Below are positions 1 to 8,015 of a stretch of 61,238 bases of DNA, piece by piece. A model generated the notes under the pieces. It searched no databases, was not told where the DNA came from, and saw only the letters and a program-made list of their open reading frames with translations. Position numbers and translations under genes: made by a program. The stretch lies in contig CAZJJG010000004.1 in assembly GCA_964546275.1 (NCBI GenBank), forward strand, positions 1 to 61,238. Reading direction: 5' to 3'. This DNA is from MED-G78 sp964546275 (GTDB lineage: Bacteria; Pseudomonadota; Gammaproteobacteria; Magnimaribacterales; D2472). The number at the start of each line of letters is the position of its first letter. The first letter of the stretch is position 1.

Positions 1-606
1 GAATTTATTAATCAAGGTGAAACCTATACTGCCTATAGATTTATAAATCCATCAACAGGTAAAGAGTATTATGATCAGTCTGGTAATAATATTAAGAAAG
101 CGTTCCTTAAAGCTCCTTTAGATTTTGCTTATATTAGTTCACATTTTAATCCAAACAGAATGCATCCCATTCTTCATAAAATTAAAGCGCATAACGGCGT
201 TGATTATGCTGCTGTTAGAAATACACCTATAAGAGCATCTGGAGATGGAGTCATTAAATTTATTGGGACTAAGTCAGGTTATGGAAGAACTATACAAATA
301 AAACATGGTGGAAATATATCAACCCTTTATGCTCACATGGAAGATTTCAATAAAAAACTAAGAGTTGGATCTAAAGTATCTCAAGGACAAACAATAGGTT
401 ATGTGGGCGATTCAGGCGCTGCAACAGGAACTCATTTACATTATGAATTTAAAGTTGGCTCAAAAAGAACAGATCCTGTAAAAGTTAAACTCCCCTCAGC
501 TCAACCAGTCCCAAGTGATCAAAAAGAAGACTTCTTTGCTTTATTGGCTGAAAATAATAAGCTATTAGAAAGATTTAAAATTTTAGACCCTAATGCCAAC
601 GAATAA
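1..606 (+). CDS. M23-family peptidoglycan endopeptidase, C-terminal part (5' end outside window)
   Basis: The reading frame is open from base 1, so this is the last 201 residues of a longer protein that begins upstream; the internal ATG at 160 is not the start. The fragment holds the LytM/M23 zinc peptidase core: a His-Asn-Gly-Val-Asp zinc motif near fragment residues 64-68 and the second motif His-Leu-His near residues 145-147, in the order expected for an active enzyme. The sequence just before the domain (SSHFNPNRMHPI) is like MepM/YebA endopeptidases, which cut stem-peptide crosslinks in the periplasm during wall growth. The stop lies inside the start of anmK (14-base overlap), so the two are probably co-translated; anmK then recycles cell-wall sugar. 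The MepM-type assignment is likely but the N-terminal part is unseen. Confidence 0.88.
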   Translation, partial: EFINQGETYTAYRFINPSTGKEYYDQSGNNIKKAFLKAPLDFAYISSHFNPNRMHPILHKIKAHNGVDYAAVRNTPIRASGDGVIKFIGTKSGYGRTIQIKHGGNISTLYAHMEDFNKKLRVGSKVSQGQTIGYVGDSGAATGTHLHYEFKVGSKRTDPVKVKLPSAQPVPSDQKEDFFALLAENNKLLERFKILDPNANE

Positions 607-1696
607 AAAAATATATATAGGCGCAATGAGCGGAACAAGTCATGATGCAGTAGATGTTTCGTTGATATCTGTAAATGGTAAAAAAATTACACTTAATGCG
701 TTTGATTCAATAAAAATTCCTAAAAATCTAAGTGATGAAATCCGAACTACTATTGATAATAATTTAATTTCTTTATCTAACTTGGGAGTTCTTGATAAGA
801 AAGTTGGGGCTATCTTTGCAAAAGCTGTAACCAGAATTATTGATAAGAATGTCTTAAAGGATCCTAAAAATATTGTTGTTGGAATTTCAGGACAAACTAT
901 CCGACATGAAACTCAAATAAGTAATAATTTTTCTACTCAAATTGGAGATCCTAATGTTGTTGCCGCCATTACTGGCACTACTGTAGTAAGCGATTTCAGA
1001 AATATGCATATTGCAAAAGGTGGAGAAGGAGCCCCTCTGGTTCCAGAATTTCATGCTGAACTCTTTAAATCAAAAAAAGAAGCGCGGATTATCTTAAATA
1101 TAGGTGGTATTTCAAACTATACATTTGTAGATAAAGACGGCTCCTATTTTGGCTCAGATACTGGCCCGGGTAATGCTCTGATGGATGCATACTGCAAAAA
1201 TATTCTAGGGATAGAGTTTGATAAGAGTGGCTCTATCGCTAAAAAAGGCAAAGTGATAAATAGTGAGCTTAAAAAGCTACTCTCTAATGGCTTCTTTAAA
1301 AAGAAACTTCCTAAATCTACTGGAAAAGAATTATTTAATTTTGGTTACTTATCAAAAAATCTCTTAAAAAAAGAAAAGCAGGATATCTTGGCAACTCTTG
1401 TTGAATTTACAGCTATTTCTATCTCAAATGCAATAAAAAATAAGGGTCATAGCTTTAAAAATATCTACGTATGTGGAGGTGGAAGCAATAACAAAGCATT
1501 AATGGATAGAATTTCTTATCACTTGGATATGTCAGTAAAAGTTACTTCTGAGCTTGGTTTTAATACTCAGGCTATTGAATCAATGGCCTTTGGCTGGCTT
1601 GCATATAGAAGAATGAATAATATACCGTCTAAAGTTGAGCAAAAAAATAGTAGAGAAGTTCTAGCTTTACTTGGTTCGATTACAAAATCTATATAG
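593..1696 (+). CDS. anmK: Anhydro-N-acetylmuramic acid kinase
   Basis: AnmK phosphorylates and hydrolyses 1,6-anhydroMurNAc, released by lytic transglycosylases, to MurNAc-6-phosphate in cytosolic cell-wall recycling. The 367-residue length is normal. The N-terminal ATP-binding motif reads MSGTSHDAVD (family usual MSGTSxDGxD, so Gly is Ala here), followed by the GGISN and DTGPGN motifs of the sugar kinase fold and a C-terminal CGGGSNN phosphate loop. The ATG start lies inside the preceding peptidase gene, which fits translational coupling and a shared wall-turnover role. The 3' end overlaps the convergent erpA by 8 bases. Confidence 0.93.
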   Translation: MPTNKKIYIGAMSGTSHDAVDVSLISVNGKKITLNAFDSIKIPKNLSDEIRTTIDNNLISLSNLGVLDKKVGAIFAKAVTRIIDKNVLKDPKNIVVGISGQTIRHETQISNNFSTQIGDPNVVAAITGTTVVSDFRNMHIAKGGEGAPLVPEFHAELFKSKKEARIILNIGGISNYTFVDKDGSYFGSDTGPGNALMDAYCKNILGIEFDKSGSIAKKGKVINSELKKLLSNGFFKKKLPKSTGKELFNFGYLSKNLLKKEKQDILATLVEFTAISISNAIKNKGHSFKNIYVCGGGSNNKALMDRISYHLDMSVKVTSELGFNTQAIESMAFGWLAYRRMNNIPSKVEQKNSREVLALLGSITKSI

Positions 1697-2030
1697 CGAA
1701 AGATTCTCCACAGCCGCAAGTAGTCTTTGCATTTGGATTATTTATTACAAATTTTGCACCCGATAAATCTTCTACATAGTCTAAGGTTGATCCATATAAA
1801 TATGGGTATGAGAGCGAATCTAAAAGAACAGAAAAATTATTATAATCTAAGACCTCATCGTCAAAAGCCACTTCGTCATCAACTTTAAAACCATACTGAA
1901 AGCCTGAACAGCCTCCTCCGGTGACATAAACTCTAAATCTAGACTTGTTTTCAGTATTTATTACAAAAGCAATCCTTTCAACCGCAGAATCTGTTAAAGC
2001 AAGTGATGGTGGGAAATTTTCTGTGCTCAT
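1689..2030 (-). CDS. erpA: Iron-sulfur cluster insertion protein ErpA
   Basis: A-type Fe-S carrier of 113 residues that delivers clusters to apoproteins such as those of isoprenoid and respiratory pathways. The three ligand cysteines are visible: one in the GGGCSGFQYGF motif (about residue 41) and two in the C-terminal TTCGCGESF motif. The NPNAKTTCGCG ending and the FQYG segment match ErpA more closely than IscA or SufA. It is transcribed away from hemG across about 120 bases of AT-rich DNA and converges on anmK. Confidence 0.93.
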   Translation of the reverse strand: MSTENFPPSLALTDSAVERIAFVINTENKSRFRVYVTGGGCSGFQYGFKVDDEVAFDDEVLDYNNFSVLLDSLSYPYLYGSTLDYVEDLSGAKFVINNPNAKTTCGCGESFAI

Positions 2031-2150
2031 ATTTATATTTTAAAAGACAATATTATCAGATTAATACTAATTATTTTTTTAATTAGCAGATTGATCTGAA
2101 TAATTATGATGGAAAGGCTAAAATATGCTCATAAAAATTTTACTAAAAAA

Positions 2151-2678
2151 ATGAATTCAACTCTGATTATATTTTCAACTACTGACGGACAAACTAAATC
2201 TATATGCAATAGAATTGCCTCCATAATAGAAAATAATAATCTGGTAAATATAATTAACATTAATGATGTTGCAGATATTAATCTATCAAGCTTTGATCAA
2301 ATAATTATTGGCGCAAGCATTCGATATGGTAAACATCATCCTGATCTTTACCAATTTATTAAAGAAAACAAAGCTGTATTAGATCTTAAAAAAAGTAGCT
2401 TTTTTAGTGTTAATGTTGTGGCAAGAAAGCCAGAAAAAAATACTGCAGCTACAAATCCTTATATGCAAAAATTTCTTAAGCTTGCAGACTGGGAGCCGAA
2501 TGATCTCAGTGTTTTCGCTGGTAAAATTGATTATCCAAAATATGGTTTTATTGATAAACACATGATCAGATTTATTATGTGGATGACTAAAGGGCCGACA
2601 GATTTATCTGGAACATATGAGTTTACCGATTGGAATAAGGTAGATGAATTTGCAAATCAACTAGTCTTATTGAAGTAA
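2151..2678 (+). CDS. hemG: Menaquinone/quinone-dependent protoporphyrinogen IX oxidase (flavodoxin type)
   Basis: A flavodoxin-fold protein (176 residues from the chosen start) with the FMN phosphate loop at the N-terminus (IIFSTTDGQTKSI), a GASIRYGKHHPDLYQF segment and the FSVNVVARKPEKN region typical of HemG. It oxidises protoporphyrinogen IX to protoporphyrin IX at the membrane in heme synthesis. The frame is open back to an ATG at 2106, but only the ATG at 2151 puts the FMN loop at the usual distance from the N-terminus, so I use 2151. The next gene, hemL, belongs to the same pathway. Confidence 0.9.
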   Translation: MNSTLIIFSTTDGQTKSICNRIASIIENNNLVNIININDVADINLSSFDQIIIGASIRYGKHHPDLYQFIKENKAVLDLKKSSFFSVNVVARKPEKNTAATNPYMQKFLKLADWEPNDLSVFAGKIDYPKYGFIDKHMIRFIMWMTKGPTDLSGTYEFTDWNKVDEFANQLVLLK

Positions 2679-2746
2679 CTGCTTAAATTTTTGATATCAT
2701 GGCAATCTAATTTATTAGATACATATTAGCTGGAAAATAAAATACA

Positions 2747-4036
2747 TTGAAAAAAATTAATACATCTGAAGAATTATTTAAAGAAGCTCAAACTCTTATG
2801 CCAGGTGGTGTTAATTCTCCTGTAAGGGCTTTCAAAAATATTGGAGGTTCGCCTATATTTTTTAAAAGTGCTAAAGGAGCATTTTTATATGATGAAGATG
2901 ACAATGAGTACGTTGATTTTATAGGCTCTTGGGGTCCTATGATAATGGGTCATACGCACCCTAAAGTGGTAGCTGCAGTAAAAAAACAAATTGATTCTGG
3001 TACAAGTTTTGGAGCTCCAACTAGATTGGAATCAAATGTAGCTAAATTAATTCAAAAAAGTGTCCCTTCTATTGAAAAAATTAGAATGGTGAACTCTGGA
3101 ACAGAAGCAACAATGAGTTGTATAAGGCTTGCAAGAGGTTGTACTGGGAAAAATAAGATTATCAAATTTACTGGTTGCTATCACGGTCATGCAGATTCAC
3201 TTCTTGTTAAAGCGGGTTCTGGCGTTTCAACATTTGGTCTCCCTGATTCTCCCGGTGTTCCTGTCGAGCTTGCCTCTTTAACCATTAGTTGTCCTTACAA
3301 TGATAAAGAACATTTTCTAAGAGTATTCGATGAGGTAAAAGATGATCTAGCTGCAATTATTATTGAGCCAGTTGCAGGAAATATGGGATTTGTGCCTGGA
3401 GATAAATCTTTTCTTGAATTAATTAGAGAGGTTTCAGCACAAAATAAATCTATCTTAATATTTGATGAAGTGATGAGTGGTTTTAGAGTTGCTCTAGGTG
3501 GAGCTCAAGAGCTTTATGATATCAAGCCAGATCTTACAGCTCTTGGAAAAGTAATTGGCGCTGGTCTTCCTGTCGGTGCTTTTGGCGGAAGAGCTGATTT
3601 AATGGATCAATTAGCTCCTGAAGGCCCTATCTATCAAGCAGGTACTCTGTCTGGTAATCCTCTTGCAATGGCTGCTGGAGAAGCTCTATTAACAGAGCTT
3701 ATAAAAACTGATCCTTATAAGAGTTTAGAAATGAAAGCATCATACTTATTAAATGCTATGGCAAAAATTATGGAATCCAATAATATTGATTTTGTAAAAA
3801 ATCAAATGGGTGGAATGTTTGGGTTTTTCTTTGCAAGCAAAATGCCAAATAATTTTGACGATGTTGTGGCTACAAATGATAAAGTATTTGTTAATTTTTT
3901 AAATGCATGTATGGCCAATGGTATTTATTTTGCTCCATCTAAATATGAGGCGGGATTTATCTCTACCATGCATGATGAAAATGTCTTAAATACAGTGATT
4001 GAAAAAATAGAACTCATTACTAAGGAAGGTTTATAA
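2747..4036 (+). CDS. hemL: Glutamate-1-semialdehyde 2,1-aminomutase
   Basis: PLP enzyme of 429 residues converting glutamate-1-semialdehyde to 5-aminolevulinate, the C5-route precursor of heme. Visible: the N-terminal MPGGVNSPVRAF motif, the YHGHADSLL segment, the DEVMSGFR aspartate that contacts the PLP ring nitrogen and the PLP lysine in TALGKVIGAGLPVGAFGG. The start is TTG: no ATG or GTG is found before the conserved N-terminus and no clear Shine-Dalgarno precedes it. It sits one base before the PfkB-kinase gene, so the two are almost certainly one operon. Confidence 0.95.
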   Translation: MKKINTSEELFKEAQTLMPGGVNSPVRAFKNIGGSPIFFKSAKGAFLYDEDDNEYVDFIGSWGPMIMGHTHPKVVAAVKKQIDSGTSFGAPTRLESNVAKLIQKSVPSIEKIRMVNSGTEATMSCIRLARGCTGKNKIIKFTGCYHGHADSLLVKAGSGVSTFGLPDSPGVPVELASLTISCPYNDKEHFLRVFDEVKDDLAAIIIEPVAGNMGFVPGDKSFLELIREVSAQNKSILIFDEVMSGFRVALGGAQELYDIKPDLTALGKVIGAGLPVGAFGGRADLMDQLAPEGPIYQAGTLSGNPLAMAAGEALLTELIKTDPYKSLEMKASYLLNAMAKIMESNNIDFVKNQMGGMFGFFFASKMPNNFDDVVATNDKVFVNFLNACMANGIYFAPSKYEAGFISTMHDENVLNTVIEKIELITKEGL

Positions 4037-4037
4037 A

Positions 4038-5039
4038 ATGAAATATGATATATGCGCAATAGGAAATGCTCTAGTTGACACTCAATATATGGTGTCCTAT
4101 GAATTTTTAGAGTCGATTGGCTTAGAGGCGGATCAAATGACATTAGTCTCTGCAGAAGAACAAAATGAAATTACTGAAAAGTTAGAAAAATTAGGCCTGA
4201 AGTCTATTTCAGATTGTGGCGGCTCAGCAACTAATTCTTTAGTTGCATCATCAAGCTATGGAGCAAAATGTCATCATGTTTGTAGAGTTTCAAAAGATGA
4301 TGATGGAGTTAGATATTTAGACAGCCTTAAAAATGCAGATGTTTATCACAAAGGTTTTGGTGAAGGACACTTAGATTTGCCTACTGGGAAATGCCTTATC
4401 TTGGTAACTCCTGATGCAAAAAGAACAATGGTGAGTATGCTTGGTGTTAGTGCATTCTTGTGGTCTAAAGATCTTGATCTAGAAGCTATCGCTAATTCTA
4501 AAATATTTTATATAGAAGGTTACATGGTAACTAGTGACGAAAATTTTAATGCTGTAATTACAGTGCTTGAATTTTTAAAAGATAAGAGTGTTCTCAAGGC
4601 CCTCTCATTATCAGACCCGGGAATTGTTATGGGTTTTAGAGATAAATTTGAAATAATAGAATCTTATGGAATTGATATGGTTTTTGGAAATGACGATGAA
4701 GCAAAAGCTTTTTCTGGGAAAGAAACACTTGATGAAGCGGTTACATTTCTTAAAGAAAAATCTTTTACATCATTAATAACTACTGGGGCTGATGGCAGTA
4801 TTGTGATTGCTGATGGTTCTGAAGAATTGGTGTCCGGTGAAAAGATAAACCCTATTGATACTAATGGAGCTGGTGATATGTTTGCTGGATCTTTCATGTA
4901 CGCATACTTAGAAAAGATGTCATTAGCTTCTTGTGCAAAATTCGCAAATTATGCTGCATCAAAGGTTGTTGAGACATTCGGGCCAAGATTATCTAAGGAT
5001 GGCTACTTAGAAGTTAAAAATAATATACAAAAATACTAG
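4038..5039 (+). CDS. PfkB-family carbohydrate/nucleoside kinase (adenosine-kinase-like)
   Basis: A ribokinase-fold kinase of 333 residues. The N-terminus (CAIGNALVDTQY) and the GGSATNSLVASS glycine-rich stretch form the substrate side; the C-terminal PfkB signature DTNGAGDMFAG carries the catalytic Asp. The family resembles the bacterial adenosine/sugar kinases often annotated as adenosine kinase, but the natural substrate cannot be read from sequence. It begins one base after the hemL stop and is followed by about 50 bases before dksA. Confidence 0.85.
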   Translation: MKYDICAIGNALVDTQYMVSYEFLESIGLEADQMTLVSAEEQNEITEKLEKLGLKSISDCGGSATNSLVASSSYGAKCHHVCRVSKDDDGVRYLDSLKNADVYHKGFGEGHLDLPTGKCLILVTPDAKRTMVSMLGVSAFLWSKDLDLEAIANSKIFYIEGYMVTSDENFNAVITVLEFLKDKSVLKALSLSDPGIVMGFRDKFEIIESYGIDMVFGNDDEAKAFSGKETLDEAVTFLKEKSFTSLITTGADGSIVIADGSEELVSGEKINPIDTNGAGDMFAGSFMYAYLEKMSLASCAKFANYAASKVVETFGPRLSKDGYLEVKNNIQKY

Positions 5040-5092
5040 TAAATCAGGGGAGTTTCTGCTACTTTGCACCCCCTAAAATTATCTTTTTATTA

Positions 5093-5785
5093 ATGACAAA
5101 AGCAAAATCTGATAAAAAACTAACAACTTCGGTTAAAAAAACAGTATCTAAAAAAACTACACCAAAAAAGNNNNNNNNNNNNNNNNNNNNNNNNNNNNNN
5201 NNNNNNNNNNNNNNNNNNNNNNNNNNNNNNNNNNNNNNNNNNNNNNNNNNNNNNNNNNNNNNNNNNNNNNCTAAAAAAACTACACCAAAAAAGGCTGTAG
5301 TTAAAAAACCTGTTGCTAAAAAAACTACACCAAAAAAGGCTGTAGTTAAGAAGTCTGCCACTAAGAAGGTTGTAGCTAAGAAAAAAATATTAGCTTACAA
5401 ACCAAAGAAAAAAGAAAAGTATATGAGCGTTGCGATGAAAAAACATTTTTCAGCAATACTTACAGATTGGCGTGATGATCTAAAAAATGAAATGCAAAAA
5501 ACTTTTGAACATTTAAAAGATAAGGGCGAAAAGCCTGCTGATGATCTAGACAGAGCGTCACAAGAAGAAGAATTTGCTTTTGAGCTTAGAACTAGAGATA
5601 GAGAAAGAAAACTCATAAATAAGATCGCTTCTTCTATTGAACTAATAAAACAAGATGATTATGGCTATTGCGAATCTTGTGGAGTTAATATTGGCATCAA
5701 AAGATTAGAAGCAAGACCAACTGCAACTCATTGCATCGATTGTAAAACTCTAGATGAGATCAAGGAAAAACAACTTAGCGGCTAA
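5093..5785 (+). CDS. dksA: RNA polymerase-binding transcription factor DksA with Lys-rich repeat tail (internal assembly gap)
   Basis: The C-terminal ~125 residues are a full DksA: coiled-coil with acidic tip (PADDLDRASQEEEF), the RTRDRERKLI segment and a four-cysteine zinc finger (YCESCG ... HCIDCKTL). DksA binds the RNA polymerase secondary channel and, with ppGpp, adjusts rRNA and amino-acid promoters. Ahead of it is a low-complexity tail of Lys, Thr, Pro, Ala and Val built from a 15-residue unit (KKTTPKKAVVKK plus three variable residues), resembling histone-H1-like or AlgP tails. A 100-N gap interrupts this tail, so the true length is unknown; the frame is the same on both sides. Start chosen at the only upstream ATG. 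Confidence 0.9.
   Translation: MTKAKSDKKLTTSVKKTVSKKTTPKKXXXXXXXXXXXXXXXXXXXXXXXXXXXXXXXXXXKKTTPKKAVVKKPVAKKTTPKKAVVKKSATKKVVAKKKILAYKPKKKEKYMSVAMKKHFSAILTDWRDDLKNEMQKTFEHLKDKGEKPADDLDRASQEEEFAFELRTRDRERKLINKIASSIELIKQDDYGYCESCGVNIGIKRLEARPTATHCIDCKTLDEIKEKQLSG
5148..5360 (+). repeat. 45-bp in-frame tandem repeat in the dksA tail
   Basis: A 23-base block beginning ctaaaaaaactacaccaa occurs at 5148-5170, 5271-5293 and 5316-5338. The last two are 45 bases apart and start two full units (5271-5315 and 5316-5360), which differ only near the end of the unit. Since 45 is a multiple of three, changes in copy number would lengthen or shorten the DksA tail without a frameshift. The contig break falls exactly inside this repeat, so the real copy number cannot be known from this sequence. 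Confidence 0.85.
5171..5270. other. Assembly gap (100 N) inside dksA
   Basis: Exactly 100 N, the conventional placeholder for a gap of unknown size. The 23 bases before the gap are identical to the 23 bases after it, so the contigs ended within a tandem repeat. The offset between the copies is 123 bases (41 codons), so merging them would keep the frame and give a protein of 189 residues; more repeat units are equally possible. Confidence 0.97.
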
Positions 5786-5801
5786 GTATTGAAATCTTTT
5801 G

Positions 5802-6038
5802 ATGAAAAAAGAAGAGTTAATAGAATTAATCAAATATATCCATGCTGAAGATAAAAACGGTGAAATCGTTGGCGTTTTCCATGATAGATATGGCGGCGTT
5901 ATAACTACTGATAGCATCAGAATTGATATGGATGGTGGTAGAATACTTCTAGCTCAAGAAGGCGCTGAATACTATAAAATTAATAAAAAAAACTGGGAAA
6001 CAGAATTAAAATTCATAAAGAAGAAAACTGTTGAATAA
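5802..6038 (+). CDS. Small conserved-looking protein of unknown function
   Basis: I do not recognise this 78-residue protein. It is charged and soluble, with a helical N-terminus (MKKEELIELIKYIHAED), a middle with predicted beta character containing two glycine turns (FHDRYGG, MDGGRI) and a lysine-rich C-terminus; no cysteine, no signal peptide, no membrane segment. A TTG one codon upstream is in frame, but the ATG is the more natural start. It lies between dksA and pcnB, where many gammaproteobacteria carry gluQ, yet it has no resemblance to a tRNA synthetase paralogue. The tight spacing (16 bases from dksA, 15 to pcnB) suggests one operon and real expression. Confidence 0.7.
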   Translation: MKKEELIELIKYIHAEDKNGEIVGVFHDRYGGVITTDSIRIDMDGGRILLAQEGAEYYKINKKNWETELKFIKKKTVE

Positions 6039-6053
6039 ATTAATCTCACATAA

Positions 6054-7289
6054 TTGTTAGACTCCACTAAATTTAGTAGCTTTGCTATTTCTATAATCCA
6101 AACTCTTCAAGATAATAATTTTGAAGCTTACCTAGTTGGTGGCTGCATTCGCGATGCTTTAACAGGAATCCGTCCAAAAGACTTTGATATAGCAACAAAT
6201 GCAACACCAGAAGAAGTAAGAAAACTTTTTAAAGCATCTAGAATCATTGGTAAGAGATTTAAATTAGTTCATGTATTTAGTAGAACTGAACTCATAGAAG
6301 TAGCAACATTTAGAGCTGGGAAGTTAAAAAAACAAAACTCAGATACTCTGGTTAAAGATGAAAGTGGGAAAATATTAAGAGACAACACCTGGGGGACAAT
6401 TCAACAGGATTGTCATAGAAGAGATTTCACAGTTAATGCGCTTTACTACTGCCCAGTAAAAGACCAAATCCAAGATTTTCATGCAGGCTTAAAACATATT
6501 AATAAGAAAATATTAGTTTCGATAGGAGATCCTCAAGGAAGATTTGAAGAAGATCCGGTAAGAGCCTTAAGAGCTGTAAGGTTTAGTACTAAGTTAGGGT
6601 TTAAGATTGATAATAAAATTAAAGATGCTATTTATGATAAAAGTTATCTCCTGTCTGGAGTTTCTAATGCTCGACTATTTGATGAATTCTGTAAGATTTT
6701 TCTGCATGGATATGCTGAAGATAACTTTAAAAAACTAGACTCATTTGGAATTGCTAAGTATCTAATATGCTCAGACCCTCATTCGTCAGAGTTTTTTATG
6801 AATTTTATGCTGGAAGCATTAATAAATACTGATAGAAGAATAGCTAATAGCCAATCTATAACTCCAGGCTTCCTTTTAGCTGCGCTGCTATGGCCTACAC
6901 TAATACAAAAATGTTCAAACAATAAAGAAATTAATATTAGAAAATTTTTTAGATCTATGGATGAGGTTTTAAAAGAACAACATCAACTCACAGCTATTCC
7001 AAGAAAATTCCAAACATATATAAAAGATATTTGGGTGCTTCAGTTAAAACTTGAAAGTAGAATTGGAAAACATCCTCATAAACTAGTCAAACACCCAAGG
7101 TTTAGAGCTGGATATGATTTTTTATTAATAAGAGAAGCTGCAGCCTCCGAAGAATCAAACATTGGTGAATGGTGGACTAAGTTCCAGATTCAAAATTATG
7201 ATGAAAGGGAAGTAGTTATTAATAAATTACATGATGAACAAGAAAATGAACCTGATAAAAAATTTGGTTTCTGGAGTGAGTTAATATAA
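6054..7289 (+). CDS. pcnB: Poly(A) polymerase I
   Basis: Class II nucleotidyltransferase of 411 residues that adds 3' poly(A) tails to RNA and so marks it for decay. Catalytic core: LVGGCIRDALTG, then KDFDIATNATPEEV with the metal-binding Asp-x-Asp, then RRDFTVNALYY and EDPVRALRAVRF. The IIGKRFKLVHV segment and Arg/Lys-rich C-terminus fit PcnB rather than a CCA-adding enzyme. The start is TTG; no ATG or GTG precedes the conserved core. PcnB follows dksA at one gene's distance, as in many relatives, and a nucleoside kinase follows where folK is often found. Confidence 0.92.
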   Translation: MLDSTKFSSFAISIIQTLQDNNFEAYLVGGCIRDALTGIRPKDFDIATNATPEEVRKLFKASRIIGKRFKLVHVFSRTELIEVATFRAGKLKKQNSDTLVKDESGKILRDNTWGTIQQDCHRRDFTVNALYYCPVKDQIQDFHAGLKHINKKILVSIGDPQGRFEEDPVRALRAVRFSTKLGFKIDNKIKDAIYDKSYLLSGVSNARLFDEFCKIFLHGYAEDNFKKLDSFGIAKYLICSDPHSSEFFMNFMLEALINTDRRIANSQSITPGFLLAALLWPTLIQKCSNNKEINIRKFFRSMDEVLKEQHQLTAIPRKFQTYIKDIWVLQLKLESRIGKHPHKLVKHPRFRAGYDFLLIREAAASEESNIGEWWTKFQIQNYDEREVVINKLHDEQENEPDKKFGFWSELI

Positions 7290-7316
7290 TCTTAATAAAA
7301 AAATATTGTTTTATAA

Positions 7317-7982
7317 ATGAAACTTGCTATTAAGGAAACACCGCTTCCAAAGTACATCGCAATTGAAGGGCCTATAGGTGTTGGGAAAACAACGCTTGCA
7401 AATAAAATTGCTTCGAATTTCAATTATGATGCTTTTTTAGAAAGACCTTCTGAAAACCCATTTTTAAAGAATTTTTATAAAAATCCTAGTCAGTCTGCAC
7501 TATCCACCCAACTATTCTTTTTATTTCAAAGAATGCAGCAAATAGAAGAATTAAAACAGAGAAGTTTATTTGAGACTGTTAGAGTTGCAGATTTTCTAAT
7601 CCAAAAAGATAGGCTGTTTGCAGAAGTAACTCTATCTAATGAAGAGATGGATCTTTATGACAAAATTTATGATCACATTACAATAGATGCACCTACTCCT
7701 GATCTAGTAATATATTTACAAGCCCCAGTTGATGTTTTGATGAATAGAATTGGCAAGAGAGGAAATCCTAATGAGCAATTTTTAACTCCAGAGTACCTAG
7801 AGAAATTAAATGATGCCTATTCAAGATTTTTTCTTTATTACGAATCATCTCCTCTTTTAATCGTAAATGCTTCTGATATTAATCTTGAATCAAACGACGA
7901 TGACTTTGATATGCTGGTTGGTCACATCATGTCAGACCCTAAAGGCAAAAAATTTATTAATCCACAGCCTTCAATACTATAG
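7317..7982 (+). CDS. Deoxynucleoside kinase (deoxyadenosine/deoxyguanosine kinase family)
   Basis: Kinase of 221 residues with the P-loop GPIGVGKTTLA at about residues 20-30, an ERPSENPF segment with the catalytic Glu, the DRLFAE Asp-Arg motif and a LID with RIGKRGNP. It would phosphorylate deoxyribonucleosides in a salvage pathway; whether dA, dG or dC is preferred cannot be told. In some proteobacteria a homologue is fused or adjacent to folK downstream of pcnB; no folK is present here. The gene starts 27 bases after pcnB and is followed by acs. Confidence 0.87.
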   Translation: MKLAIKETPLPKYIAIEGPIGVGKTTLANKIASNFNYDAFLERPSENPFLKNFYKNPSQSALSTQLFFLFQRMQQIEELKQRSLFETVRVADFLIQKDRLFAEVTLSNEEMDLYDKIYDHITIDAPTPDLVIYLQAPVDVLMNRIGKRGNPNEQFLTPEYLEKLNDAYSRFFLYYESSPLLIVNASDINLESNDDDFDMLVGHIMSDPKGKKFINPQPSIL

Positions 7983-8015
7983 ATACTCCTTTATTGCTAA
8001 AGAGTAATAAATTTT

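Noticed and set aside
5043..5076. GGGG ... CCCC pairing before dksA
   Set aside because: Only four to five pairs over a 20-base loop, with no continuation; probably chance.
5171..5270. Treating the N run in dksA as a real 100-base insertion
   Set aside because: Exactly 100 N with identical 23-base flanks is a scaffolding placeholder; its length has no meaning.
7985..8005. Imperfect hairpin ACTCCTTTA/TAAAGAGT before acs
   Set aside because: Short AU-rich stem with one bulge and no T run; too weak to call a terminator or regulatory element.
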